Made by a program: the position numbers and the translations under genes
Notes under the pieces: generated by a model
Told to the model about the DNA's origin: nothing
The model's database searches: none
What the model saw: only the letters and a program-made list of their open reading frames with translations
Part shown: positions 36,470 to 48,500 of the stretch, piece after piece
Layout of the letters: every line of letters begins with the position of its first letter
Numbering within the stretch: position 1 is the first letter of the stretch
NCBI GenBank assembly: GCA_011037195.1
Contig: JAAEAF010000236.1
Location: 62,001-126,000 of the forward strand
Direction: 5' to 3'
Length of the DNA stretch: 64,000 nt
From: Triatoma infestans
Taxonomy: Eukaryota > Arthropoda > Insecta > Hemiptera > Reduviidae

Positions 36470-38470
36470 CTGGTTTTAATTTAGATTTTACGGTGGTGTA
36501 TTTAGCAAATTGTAGTTTTTTCTACTAAGTCTTCTACCTGTTTAAGTAATATTTTATTTTCATTTCTTCCTGAAATCATTGGACATAAATATTGCAAATA
36601 AGGACTGTTGAAAATCGGTATCAGCAGTATTCGTGCCCGCTTCTCATACCCAGATATCAAGTAGTGTATTGTTTACTTTGCAAAATTTATTTCTCTAACT
36701 TAAGTTTTTCAGCCATAAAGAATCAATCTTAAATCTATTTTTTTGTCTGTTTAAATTTCTGATAGTAATCGAAATTATGTTATTCAGTTTGAGGAAAACT
36801 GTTATTTTATAATTCCTGAACATTCTTTATTTACTTTTGTTCATCTCGTCGAGGAAAATGAATTAGCCACTTCTTCATCTTGGCGTCCCTGCGAGGATCG
36901 CAGCTTAACAATACGAATAGCTCTTACACTAAGAGTAGTGACACTTACTCATATATTGACGTCAATATTTCTTGCAATCTACATAGGTAAAAGGTAGTTA
37001 AAATGCGTAATATTTGGGTTTAGCCAGTCCAGAGACACGCATTTTAGCTACCAGCATTAGCCACACCATGCACTTATTCACCGTAAATATTGTACATTCT
37101 ATGTAGAATTTATTATTGTCGGAACCACAGAAGATTTTTTGTTCCATAGCCGCTCCCTCTACATATCAAACACTTTAATTTTTATTCATTGTTATACAGT
37201 ATTTTTCTGTTCATTAAGTCATTTAAGATTTAAAGCAGAAAATAGATTTTTTTTTTTTTATAGTAGGAGTTACCTTATTAAACACTAACTTTTTTAAAAT
37301 GACATTTTCTAATCTTGCCAGGACAACTTCGAGGGTAAATTCCAATTCACTTCCGGCGGACACGACTTCCGATGTAATTATCCTTGAATAGTTTCGTTAT
37401 GGATTTCTCAGGAAGATCAGTCAGATGTATATATATTATATATATAGATATCAGTTTGTAATTATTTATTTTTGTAAACTTTTTTTTATAAATAAAAAAT
37501 AAAATAATATAAATCCGTTATTTATTCAGATCAAATGTCCATATGCAATTTGTTCGAAATGTTTCTAACTTTTCTAAATGACTAATAAATTTTTTGTAGT
37601 AAGCATAACAATCCCATGGCCGCCCCACAGAGTTAGGGTTAAATATTTCTAGGAGCCTGACCAATTAAGAGAAGTGAACAGAATATATAATGTTATTTTT
37701 TATGAAAAAGATATTCTTTTAAAAAGATTTTTTGGTAAATTTATTTCATAAATCTTTGTTTTTGCGGTGATTGACCTTCGTCTAATGTCCGGAACCTCAA
37801 CATGGGGCAGAAGCAGTAATGCAGCTCACTTTCCTGAAATCCAAAACTTCTGTAGGGCCTACACAAATGTTTCAAAATTTCTGTGATTTATCGAGGGTTA
37901 GATTTATTACTAATGGTTTAAAGACAAATTTGAAGTACGATGACCTATTTTGTGTTTCCAGAACTTAGCGATGGTCTCCTTAACGCTAAAAGAATAAAAC
38001 TTGTGAGGAACATAAACAAAATTTTGAAAGTAACCAATCTCAAGAAATCCTTCAGTTAAAAGCATTTATAGGATAGTTTAAGCACTCAAGAAATCTTGAG
38101 AACTGGACTTCTGAACGCAGTTTACAATAAAAAAAATGGGAGGTATTTTTGCCAATAATTGTCTATTTTATCAACTATTTTATATTTTGGGCAAAATAAG
38201 TAATTGAAAAGAATGAGCGTTCAGGAGGCAGGCAAATTCCTTGAGAACTTAGCAAAGAAGCATAACTAATAACTTAATCTTTTTTTTTTTTGGCATCGAT
38301 AACACTGTCCAAACTGAAAAAAATATATAACATTTTTAAAAAAGTCTCGATGTCGAACTAGATGATTTTCTTAGGCATGGAGAATTCACATTAGGGGGTG
38401 AGATAAATGTTTACAAATCTTAATATTTGTAATTTATCCTTGAATAAATGTGATAATCACATTGTTGTAT
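36470..38470. other. Intergenic DNA after THOC3
   Basis: No gene, structural RNA or recognisable transposon was seen. A TA run is at about 37428-37448. Confidence 0.5.
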
Positions 38471-38759
38471 AAAGGTGTATTTTACACTGGCAGTTTTTGG
38501 TCAGTTATTGGATACCAGGGCTGACAGTTACGTGTAAACAGCGGTCAATTTACACTGCCAACCGCAGTCAGTTAACTGGCAAACGCTGACGTCAACGTTT
38601 CCATTTTCACTGACATTCCTCGCTAACCATAAGGGAGCGTCAGAGAAATAAATCACAGACAATCACATCCGTCAGAGTTTTGGTCAGTTACTTCTCTAAC
38701 AGTTCAGACATCTTGTTTGCCTTCACTGTCTGTGACTTATGTTTTATTACTCCGAAGAA

Positions 38760-38915
38760 AAAATGGAAAGTAATGTGGAAAAATGTCTTGAAAAAGAACA
38801 AGACGTCGGCATGGACAAGTAATGAAATGCAAGTTTAATTAGTGAGTGCGAGTCGAAACTATGCCTCTTGAACCCAGTTCTTGATCAACATAAAGACAAG
38901 TCCCTGCGGTAAGTG
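38760..38915 (+). pseudogene. MADF-like segment of the Harbinger relic
   Basis: A frame starting at ATG 38763 (MESNVEKCLEKEQDVGMDK) stops, then continues in the same frame with SLISECESKLCLLNPVLDQH and KDKSLR up to a GTAAGT donor at about 38910. The pattern resembles the start of a MADF domain (acidic residues, W/L-N-P, then H-K-D-x-x-L-R). The first conserved tryptophan appears to be lost. It is probably the accessory DNA-binding protein of the transposon. Confidence 0.5.
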
Positions 38916-39399
38916 TACTTAAATATAATAATAATTGATATATAAGTATAATAATTAATAGCAATCAATAGATATTTCTAACTTAAATTACACTCATTTT
39001 TTGAGGTTAGGAGAAGAAGTTAAAATTAAAAAAAAGCAAGTGTTTTGAAATAGTACAGATTTTGCAGTTATTGTGTACATTAAATTCGTTTGTTTTTGTA
39101 TGGGGGTGTTGTCTTTAATTGTGATGTATATTGTCTTTCTTTGTCTGTTATGTGCGGAGAAAGTTGTTCTTATGTCTTTTAAGGAATTTATTTTTTGTTT
39201 CAGATTGGCCTTTTATGTAAGTTTTTAGCACATCCGTTTCGAAACGTATGGTAAAATAGAATCACTGTAGCAAACAGACCTATACCAAAATAAAAAAGTA
39301 AATTATAAATAAACAAGGCCAACAAAAAACTATCACTGATAAAATATATTTTTTGGTTTGCATTACAATTATGAATTGCTTACTTTATAGAAGAACATA

Positions 39400-39965
39400 C
39401 CTTAATTGTTTAAGATGTTTTTACATTCATAATATATTTAGTAATATTAACAATACAACAGAATGGGGATGCATTATAAATTACCAAGAGCAAGAGGAGA
39501 TTAATTGCATTTACACTTTTTGCATACGTTTGGGCTGCCATGATACGTTCCCATCTGTCATAAAATATTGTTTGATAGTGTCTTGTGCGTTCTTGCACTG
39601 ATTGGAGTTATAGCTATTGTCAGAACTATTGTAGCAAATGGCAATACAGATATTCCACTTAGGAAGTTTTCTTCATTTCCGCCATTGTCCTTCTGTTACT
39701 CCTTCATTTTCTCTGACAAAATCTGCACTTATTGCATAGAAGTTTATTGGGTGAGTGAGTCATCAAGAAATTATGCAGAGCACATATTGCCAAAACCACT
39801 GTTGTAGTTTTTCAGAACTCAATTCAGTTTGATTTCGCAAAACTCTAAATCGAGCTGACATAATTCCAATCTTATTTTCAGAAATACGCCTTTCACGTGT
39901 TAGCCTCTAATCAAAAATTCTTTCTGACCCTTTCAGAGTTTTCTGTGAATTAGGCTTTAGTGAGT
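39400..39965 (-). pseudogene. HARBI1-like transposase, C-terminal fragment (copy 1)
   Basis: Read on the minus strand in shifting frames, this contains the region around the last catalytic residues (RRISENKIGIMSARFRVLR, IELSSEK), a short LTHPINFYAISADFVREN segment, and a terminal YQTIFYDRWERIMAAQTYAK. It matches 40625-40925 over its two ends. Confidence 0.7.
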
Positions 39966-40624
39966 AACGCCTCAGGCTTGTAGGTGTCTGAAATCATATT
40001 GATGGAATTAAAAGATGCTATATTTGTAATGTATATATATATACTCACAAATAATATTCATTACAATAATATATTTTTTACAGGAAATTCCAGTTCTGGA
40101 AGTAGTAATTGCCAACGTTCAAATGCATCAAATTTTTAACTGTTCCATGCATCAAAGAGGAAGCAGTGAGGTTGCAGTAAAAATGAGAGCGAGGAGAAAT
40201 TAAATAAAAGATTGTGGGTATGGCAGCAATGCAAAACTCAATTGATTCAGACAGCTTTTTGGGAACAACATTGCCATAAGTTGAGGAGGTTAAATAAAAA
40301 TAAAAAGAAAAGATTGAGGAGCGAAATTGAACAAATAATGGTTCAACAGGAAGATAGTGATACGGGCAGTGAGGGAGCCAATGATTCAGCAGAAAATTAT
40401 ATTCATTAACTGGACAAATTATATATATTAACCTAATTATTATTTATATTCATTCATTAGTTTTACTGTGGTTTTTAAAAGCTTTATTGCTAATTTTTTG
40501 CATAATATTTGTCAATGATTGGTTGAATTTCGTGCGATTCAGAATAATTTTCTATTGAATTAGTTTTTAGTTACTTAAAAAGGAATAATTATCTCATTAA
40601 TCAACAGGTGAGTACTTTTTAAAC

Positions 40625-40925
40625 TCATACGATCTTAGTTGTTTAAGATGTTTTTACATTCATAATATATTTTCATAATATATTAACAATACAACAGAAT
40701 GTGAATGCATTATAAATTACCAAGAGCAAGAGGTGGTTAATTGCATTTACACTTTTTTTTACATACGTTTGTGCTGCCATGGTATTTCCCCATCTGTCAT
40801 AAAATAATGTTTGACAAGGTCTTGTGTGTCCTTGCACTGATCGGAATCCGAACTTATTTTCAGAAATACGCCTTTCCCATGATAGCCTGTAAAAAAAAAT
40901 ACTTTCTGAACCTACCAGATTTTAA
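40625..40925 (-). pseudogene. HARBI1-like transposase, C-terminal fragment (copy 2, deleted)
   Basis: This is a direct repeat of 39400-39610 joined to 39885-39965, with the middle missing. The shared start GTTTAAGATGTTTTTACATT and the shared end TATTTTCAGAAATACGCCTT define it. It shows a local duplication followed by a deletion inside the Harbinger relic. Confidence 0.75.
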
Positions 40926-41751
40926 ATGCATTTTCTGTATTTATAAGATAACAATATAAATGAATAGAAAATATAACTTTTTTAAAAGGGATTATTATAA
41001 TTATTGTATATAACCAAATCAAGAATCTTTTTCGCATGTGATTTCGTGGTACTAAACAGATTTGCCGTTTATTATATATTACAAGATCTTTAAAAGTACT
41101 ATTCTTGAAGAAAGTCGCACTGCAATAGTACTATATACTTGTCATAGAAAGGATGTTTGGTATATGGAACAAAGAACTAGCTTAACTTATTTTAGGATAT
41201 TTCTGCATCAATTTGTATCTTTATTTTAAGTTAGGTTACTTGTGCAAGAAACGTTTTTTCTTTAGTTTATTGTATCCCATACACTTTACGATATTTCCGC
41301 ACTGAATAATATGCACAAAAATAAGTTAGACTGCATATTAATAAAATTGCACTTATGATAACTTCTGTACCAAGCCAACTTTAAGTTCTTTTTAAAATAA
41401 ATAAAATACTTTTTAATGTCTTTGTTTTTTCTTTATTTCTAAGTATAGAGTATGGGATTGTGCAGGTAATTCCCATCAATGGAGGAGTTAAAACTTAGGA
41501 TAGTTAATACATGAGACTATTAATAGGTCCACCTTAATGCATTTCATCAGTACCAAAAGATACTTCATTTTATTAACATGCTTATTAAAGATGTCTGTAA
41601 ATATTCATTCTTCAGGGTACTGTGTTATATATTGTAGTGCACACTGGCACACTGAACAAATACAGTAAAGAGTGGAAACTGTCCCCTGTAAATAGACGAA
41701 TATGTAAAAAACATTGCAAAACTAATTGACAATTTAGAGCTTGGTACATAA

Positions 41752-41985
41752 TCATAGTACAAACCTGTTATATAGCAAGGTAATTGCCAGACTCCCAGAC
41801 AAAGAAATGGATTTACGCATTAGTGTGTCTTTCTTTCGGATAAGCGGATTCAGTAGTGACAGTAGACAATCAAAATCCGCAGCAGACATCCGAACAAAAT
41901 TTTTGTATACTGCAGGGTCTTCACTTCGCAGTTCCATGAGTAGATTTTCGAAAACTCTACTTCTCTCTTTTCGCAATCCACTCAA
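41752..41985 (-). pseudogene. HARBI1-like transposase, N-terminal fragment
   Basis: A 77-residue open frame contains RKERSRVFENLLMELRSEDP and FVRMSAADFDCLLSLLNPLI, the conserved leader of PIF/Harbinger transposases before the DDE nuclease. It continues to SLSGSLAITLLYN and is then lost. Upstream bases to 42188 remain partly open. The rest of the nuclease is found only as separate pieces 1-2 kb downstream on the same strand. Confidence 0.8.
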
Positions 41986-42526
41986 GAACCCATACCCGTC
42001 TCTTTCTTTTCATGGACACATTTTGTTTTTTTTTCGTTGTCTTCATAGACTAAAAGTAAAAATACTGCAACTGCTGCGGCGTTGCGTGCTTGCAAAGCCC
42101 TCATATTTGCGTATACGAAACTGACGTTAAGAAACACCACTGACGCTGTTCGTCTGTTTGTGCGAGTAAACACGACGGCAGTTTTCACTGATGCATGACG
42201 TCACAAGAGCACTAATAGAGCATTTGTCAGTGAAAATACAATTTACTTCTCTCGTGGAAACACCAGGCTATTTCACTGACCAGGTTCCCTCAGAACACTG
42301 ACCAAACAATATTGACCGTACCTTAATGTAACGCAGCGCATCAGTTAACTTAACAATTGCTATGGAATATACTTTGCATAAATAAGTGGATTCAAACGCT
42401 TAAAAAAATTCCAGCAACTACCAGTATTTGTTAAATTCCACATTTTTGTTCCACATATTGTGTTTAACATAATGATTAATACTTTTTTTTCTCAGATCCT
42501 GAAATCCTTACTTTTTTTTTGGTGCA

Positions 42527-42690
42527 TCGACATCTGTGGTCATTGAGCGCTTGAAGCCATCTCAGTACACTGTCGCCTCCGGGCAATGCTCTTTCGTTAC
42601 ACACAACACAACCCGTCACCGGACTGTGAGGTTCCTAGGAAGAGAAAATCTAAGGACCGAACCACGTTGCATACATACATCTGTTCTTAT
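42527..42690 (-). mobile_element. SINE copy (body)
   Basis: It shares CATTGAGCGC, GTCGCCTCCGG and CCGTCACCGG-type segments and a GGTTCCTAGGAAGAG block with the SINE at 48950-49165. It is older and more changed. It faces the copy at 42895-43015. Confidence 0.65.
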
Positions 42691-42894
42691 ATTAATAATC
42701 AATATCTATTATACTTCGCACTTTTGTGTCAAAATTGTACAATTGTATATGGTCGTCTATGTGTGAACTAAATCTAAATAGTCGCAAATATAATGCTGTA
42801 GGATGAGGGCTGGGAATTAATTATAGTTCCAAAAAAAATTTTGATGTGCACTTAAATCTTAAATTCGTTTGTAAAAAAAAAGAGAAGTTTTTAA

Positions 42895-43015
42895 TAGTCA
42901 TCTCTTCCTAGGAGCCTCTACAACTCACTGTCCGGTGATGAACAATATTGACTCTAACGAGAGAACACTGTCCGAGACTGGCAGTGCATTGAGAAGGCTC
43001 TAGGCCAATGATTAT
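42895..43015 (+). mobile_element. SINE copy (opposite orientation)
   Basis: CCTAGGAGCCTCTACAACTC and CAGTGCATTGAGAAGGCTC are the reverse complement of the neighbouring SINE body. The two copies form a loose inverted pair about 200 bases apart. Confidence 0.65.
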
Positions 43016-43529
43016 AGATGTTGACACGCCTTAAATTAAAAAAGTAATTAACAAAATTAATATAATTATAAATTTTGCAATCAAGAAATAGAAAATTCAG
43101 GTTATCTTTTTTCTCCTTTACATAGTTTTTTCTTTGCAGAAGATAGTTTTTTATTCACTTTAGTAGAATTATTCCATTAGCAAAATAATTATTATTTTAT
43201 AAAGTAAATAAATGTAGCCCTGATACAGGAAATATATATTCTCAGCCATAAAAAAATGGGTCACTTATTTTTCTATTTAAATACATAATACAAATAACTC
43301 TTTACTTGTACTAGGTAAGATATATTTATGTTTATAACTAATATAAATGTTATTTACAATACTTCAATCACAAAAAATACTAACTTTCTTGAGAATAAAA
43401 ATTAAAACAGAAATTCATTTAGTGTAGCTTTCTGGGCTGGGATAGACATCGTAATGATTTTTTTCGCCTACATTATTTTTAATTTATTTCATTACGTTAA
43501 ATTACTTTATTTGCTAAACTTTGTTAATA

Positions 43530-44345
43530 GAAAAATGGTCATCGCTTTGGAGAATGCCGTCGCTCTTGTGGAGGACAAAGCGTATGATATGTGGCAGAAC
43601 GTTTAGGTCTGTCACGTTCAGCGGTTCATCGAGCAATCGTATATTTAGGGAAACTTGGGGAATACCGTCGGAGCCCCGGAATCGGTCGTAAAAGGATCCA
43701 ACAGATCGGACCGACCGATTTCTTTCGCTGCTGTCAGTTCTACGCAATCGGTTTCTTATAGCTTTAAAGCTCAGAGATAACTTATTACAAGTTCGGGGAG
43801 TCACCGTGAGCTTTGAAACTTCGAAAACGATTGTGAAGTGGGTATGATGACTAGGAGACCAGAATCAGGACCAGTACTAGCAAGAAATCAAAAGCAGGTA
43901 CAGGTGCAGGAAATCAAATCAAAAGCAGCGGTGTAGGTCCGCACCGAGTTAATTCGTTTAAAATGGCGCAATGACCGCTGCTAGGTATGTTGAAGAAGTT
44001 CTACACGCAGTCATACCGTTTGCTTATTTATCAGGGCAGTTTCACGCTAATGCATGAAAATGCCAGACACACACAGCTAGAGAAGTTTCCCGCTTCTTGG
44101 AGGAAGTCGATATAAATGTGATCGATTGGCCTGCACGTTCTCCGGTCAAGAAACCTTTCTATGGGGCATATTCAAGAGGCGTGGTGGAGCTTGTAAGCAG
44201 TTCCAACTAGTCTGCAACGGCTTCGCAATGCCCTACAAAAAGAACAATGTGCCTTTCAACAATAAACCATTCAAAACATTATTGTATTGACGCCGTATCA
44301 GGGCTTTTATTATTGTCGGAGGCGGCAATACCAAGAGGTGAGAAA
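43530..44345 (+). mobile_element. Tc1-like transposase relic
   Basis: Pieces in shifting plus-strand frames read as a Tc1-type transposase: LVEDKAYDMWQ and the helix-turn-helix start (43555-43640), MTTRRPESGPVLAR (about 43850), GSFTLMHENARHTQ (about 44040, catalytic region), INVIDWPARSP (about 44115) and the C-terminal TSLQRLRNALQKEQ (about 44205). The central part between 43920 and 43980 is collapsed and no terminal repeats were identified. It is an old, inactive copy. Confidence 0.8.
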
Positions 44346-44349
44346 AATA

Positions 44350-45570
44350 AAAAAGTTATTAAAAATTTGTAAAAAGATTTTTAATTTTTTCGTTCTTTCT
44401 CATTTTTATTTTTTTACTTGCATCCAAATCAAGAAGAGTTAGTGTACAAAATTAACATTACAAGATATTATTTAGCTTGCGAATTGCATTAAAAATAGGT
44501 TGTTTCAATAAATCTTATTTATTAATGAAAAAACTTAAGTGTACCATTCTATTGACGGAGTGTATTTGCGAAACGTGGACAAGAATGTGACATTCTTAGT
44601 CCACCCTGATCAATCTTCAAGAAAATATATAGTTTAGGGAATATCTGAGAAAGGGTTGCTGATACTGTTAGACTACGATATCCGGATAGATTATTCCTGA
44701 AACTTTACATTGAGCGATTGATTGTAGAAAAGAAGTGAAAATTTTTAAATATCTGTTACTATCTCTTAATATTTTAATAAGATTTAAACTTACCTGGATT
44801 GAACTCAGATTGTTTTATTCAAAAAAATTCACCCCTAAAAAGCAGATACATAACAACAGCTAGTATTTATAGTTTTACTATGTAGTTACATGACACTCAT
44901 AACTGATAACATTGTCACACTTCAATTGTCAAATCTATAGAGGTAGTTAATACCTACTAGGAGTTGAGTTACGTTATACAAAAGAAACTGTTGAGCAAAA
45001 GATTCCAAAGATTTTTATAAGAATTTCTTGAAAGATGCAATATTATGGAGTCATAACTGTGATCATAATAATAAATAAAACTAATTTCTTAAAAAAATAT
45101 ATTTACATTAAATAAATAAATAAAATATTTAACAAAACACATATACTAGGGATCATAACAATATTATTACAGAACATTCAGATATATATACATGGAAAAA
45201 GCTTACTGATTTACAAAATAAATCAATAGTTCCAGGCAGTGCTAAGCAGTTTCTTATAAAATTGACATCTTTTTTTGGGCAGTAAACGATCATTCATATC
45301 GTTGTAACTGTGATATTGTTATCATAATATTCTGTTTGGAGAAAAAGAGTTGCAAACAAGTTTTACATTTTAGTCTTAAAAAAAAAAATAAATAAATAAA
45401 AGTAATTATTTTGAGAAACATGTAAAAGAAATCTCCATCAGTTTTTAAAAATATTCAGTTGAAATTTCAATAAACATTTACAACAGAAATAACACCGGTA
45501 AAAGTCATCAACTTCTTCCTATAAGCCTCTATAGGAAAGTGAACTCTTAGTTAACACTCAGGTATAGTAT
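44350..45570. other. AT-rich DNA between the Tc1 relic and the DUF4789 gene
   Basis: The right part should hold the 3' untranslated region of the DUF4789 gene (minus strand), but no clear poly(A) signal was picked out. Nothing else was recognised. Confidence 0.4.
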
Positions 45571-48500
45571 TCATGCTGTATAGTCATGATGCATCGGTGG
45601 TTCTACAGTTGTATGCCTAGTTGTAATCGCTGGCCGTTGTTCACATTTTCCAGACGCCCACTTACCTCTGGCCTTTCTTGACCGTCCTCTACTTCTGTCT
45701 GGTACGATCCACTGACCGGTGGGACAAGGACCACGGGTGTACAATTTCTGACAAGTACCATCTTCCCAAAGTACAGTCCATCGCCCTTGACAGCCGTTTT
45801 TTTCTTCTTCATTAACATCATCTAACTGTCTACTTTCTGGGCATTTTCCTTTGTCAGTTGGCCGCACTCCTCTAGCTACTTTGTACACTGACCTTTTAAA
45901 AAAAACATGAAATAAAATGATTTAAATATATTTTAAGTATAGCGAGATCATAATAATAAACAAAAGTTTCAGAGAAAGATTAGTTAGTGAAACTGATTAA
46001 ACCATCAATATTGATAAAATTCATCATGTAATTCATTCATCAGTACTGATATTTCCAATAGCACTGTTGGAAATGATAAATTTATATTTTTGTAATTTTA
46101 CCTATTATCGTTTGTATAGGAAAGGCAAGCACACAGACCAAGATAAGATAGAGGTTCTTCAGAACTGGGTATAACACCCTGACCTTTAGGACAAGGTCCT
46201 TGTGTGCCAACCTTATGACAACCTTTGCCTCCAGGGAAATATAGATGACCTACAGGACATGGTAGTGGAGCACACTCTAATTTTCTTTCATCCTACAAAA
46301 ATATATAATTACTTATCAGAAATTTACTTTGGATCATTAAATGGTTTCAATATTCATTCAAAATAACAAGCGTACCTGATTGTATGATAATTGAAATATA
46401 CTTCCTGGAGGACATGGACCTCTTGTAAACGGTGGGTAACATGCACCATCTTCCCATAAATAATATCCTTCACGACAAACACAAGTTCCTTCTTCACCAC
46501 CACCAGTCTTATTTTTGGCTACAAACTTTTGCCCAGGCATACATGGCCCAATCGTGCCTAGAAAGTATTATAAGTAATAATAGTAAATGTAAATATGTAA
46601 AAAAAATGACCAGGAGTAAGTGAAGGTTAATTTTAGTAAATTTGTATTATAAAATAGTAAATAAATATTGAATGAATAGTTGTTGATAATTTTCAGAGAT
46701 ATAAATTGTTCTTTACTTCACTTCAATAATTGCTTTTATTGGGAATATTATTGGATAGTAGGTTCCTAATTTTGTATATTACTAATTCTTCAGAAGTAGC
46801 TTAATCTCAAATATTTTCTCTCGTATGTAATGTCTGTGTATTTTCAAGCATTAAGAATGCAGAGAGTTCTTATGCAATGCAAAATGGAAGTTAAAGTTTT
46901 TGTATAATGCAAATGGAAAGTTTTAAATTTTGAAGTTTAGTAGCATTAATAACATTGCAAATGAAATTATGATACACTTGGCAATATAGATTATATTAAG
47001 TATTCTTTTTTTTTGAGACACAACTAAATTATTTTTCATGGATAATAAATTAAGAAATATTACATGAAAACAAGAATTAATTGGCTTCACGACCAATTCA
47101 GGGTAAAAATCAATAAACCAAAAAAATATACCTTTTTTTTTTTTTTTTTAAATGTTTTTTAATAATAATTAAACACGTTCGACGTTTCGACAAACTTTGT
47201 TTGTCTTCTTCAGGAACAATACAAAACAAAAATAAATAAAGAGTTATAAACATATAAAATTATAAAATAAACCACAAACAAAAAACAAAATACATTGGTG
47301 AGATTACAGTAGAAATGTTAAGTCTGTAATGTTACAGACTGTAATGTTACAGACTTAACATTTCTACTGTAATCTCACCAATGTATTTTGTTTTTTGTTT
47401 GTGGTTTATTTTATAATTTTTTATGTTTATAACTTTTATTTATTTTTGTTTTGTATTGTTCCTGAAGAAGACAAACAAAGTTTGTCGAAACGTCGAACGT
47501 GTTTAATTATTATTAAAAAACATTTAAAAAAAAAAAAAAAAAGTTATATTTTTTTGGTTTATTCATTTTTACCCTGAATTGGTCGTGAAGCCAATTAATT
47601 CTTGTTTTCATATTATAACTAACGGCCAACAAAAAAATCTTCTGATAATCATAAGAAATATTACAATCAGAACTAAGTTCGGCTTATTCTATATCGTAAT
47701 AAAAAATATCCAAATGCATAAATCAATTTTGAATCGTCATTTAAATTTACTTTTAAGTTTTGCTGGAGGTCGTTGTGTTATTTTAAAAATTATTAATCAA
47801 TAATAAGAATCTTATAGGAAACAAACCAAAGCATTTTTCTTTGTCATTGGTATGCTTTGTACTTTGGGTAACTTCAAAGTTTCAAAGGGAACACCAAAAG
47901 GGGTCACCAAAGTAATAAGAGGAAAATGAAACTACATATATAAAATATGTTTTAAATTTATGTTTTTTATGGTACTTGAATAATTAAAAGAAATAATTTG
48001 CAAATATGACATTTATAATGTAAAGTTATAAATTCTAAGATAAATCAAATACCCCAAAACTAATTTGTGCAAATAGAATCTAAGTTTTTCTGTCAGAAAA
48101 AACTAAGAAAACTTTTTCTGTCTGTTAAAATAAGAAAGAAATATTTTAAATAATTGGAGTTCACTTTAAATATAAATTAAAAAAAAACCGCTGTTAGCGA
48201 GTCAGGAAATCAGCTTTGTATTTTTATTACTTCATTTTCTGAAAATATGTTTGGTTCATTTTAAATATATATATCAACGATATACAAAATTAATTTATAT
48301 TTTCATTTTCTCACCTAACGGATAGCACCGGCCATCTTGTGGATTATAATTGGGAAGTTCATGGGTACAAGCACATATCGGCCCATCACCTGTTGGCAGA
48401 AATAGTTGACCTTTCGCACATGGTCCTCTGGTGTAGTGTTCATGGCATGTTCTAGTATCTGCGGAATAGTGTGCCTTAAGAGTGTTGTTATCACAATGAC

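Larger units (their letters stand above)
38470..42340 (-). mobile_element. PIF/Harbinger transposon relic
   Basis: The minus strand encodes a HARBI1-like transposase in pieces. The N-terminal part is at 41985-41752 (ELRSEDPAVYKNFVRMSAAD) and the C-terminal DDE end is at about 39965-39400 (GIMSARFRVLR, IELS, then YDRWERIMAAQTYAKSVNA). The C-terminal end occurs a second time at 40925-40625 with an internal deletion. On the plus strand 38760-38915 resembles a MADF-type DNA-binding segment (DQHKDKSLR) ending at a GTAAGT splice donor, and 40085-40409 could be its next exon. Harbinger elements typically encode a transposase plus a Myb/MADF-like protein. The terminal inverted repeats are unclear; both flanks share TTTTCACTGACA in opposite orientation. 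Confidence 0.72.

Noticed and set aside
41741..42124. 127-codon plus-strand frame
   Set aside because: It is antisense to the Harbinger transposase N-terminus, which is recognisable on the minus strand.
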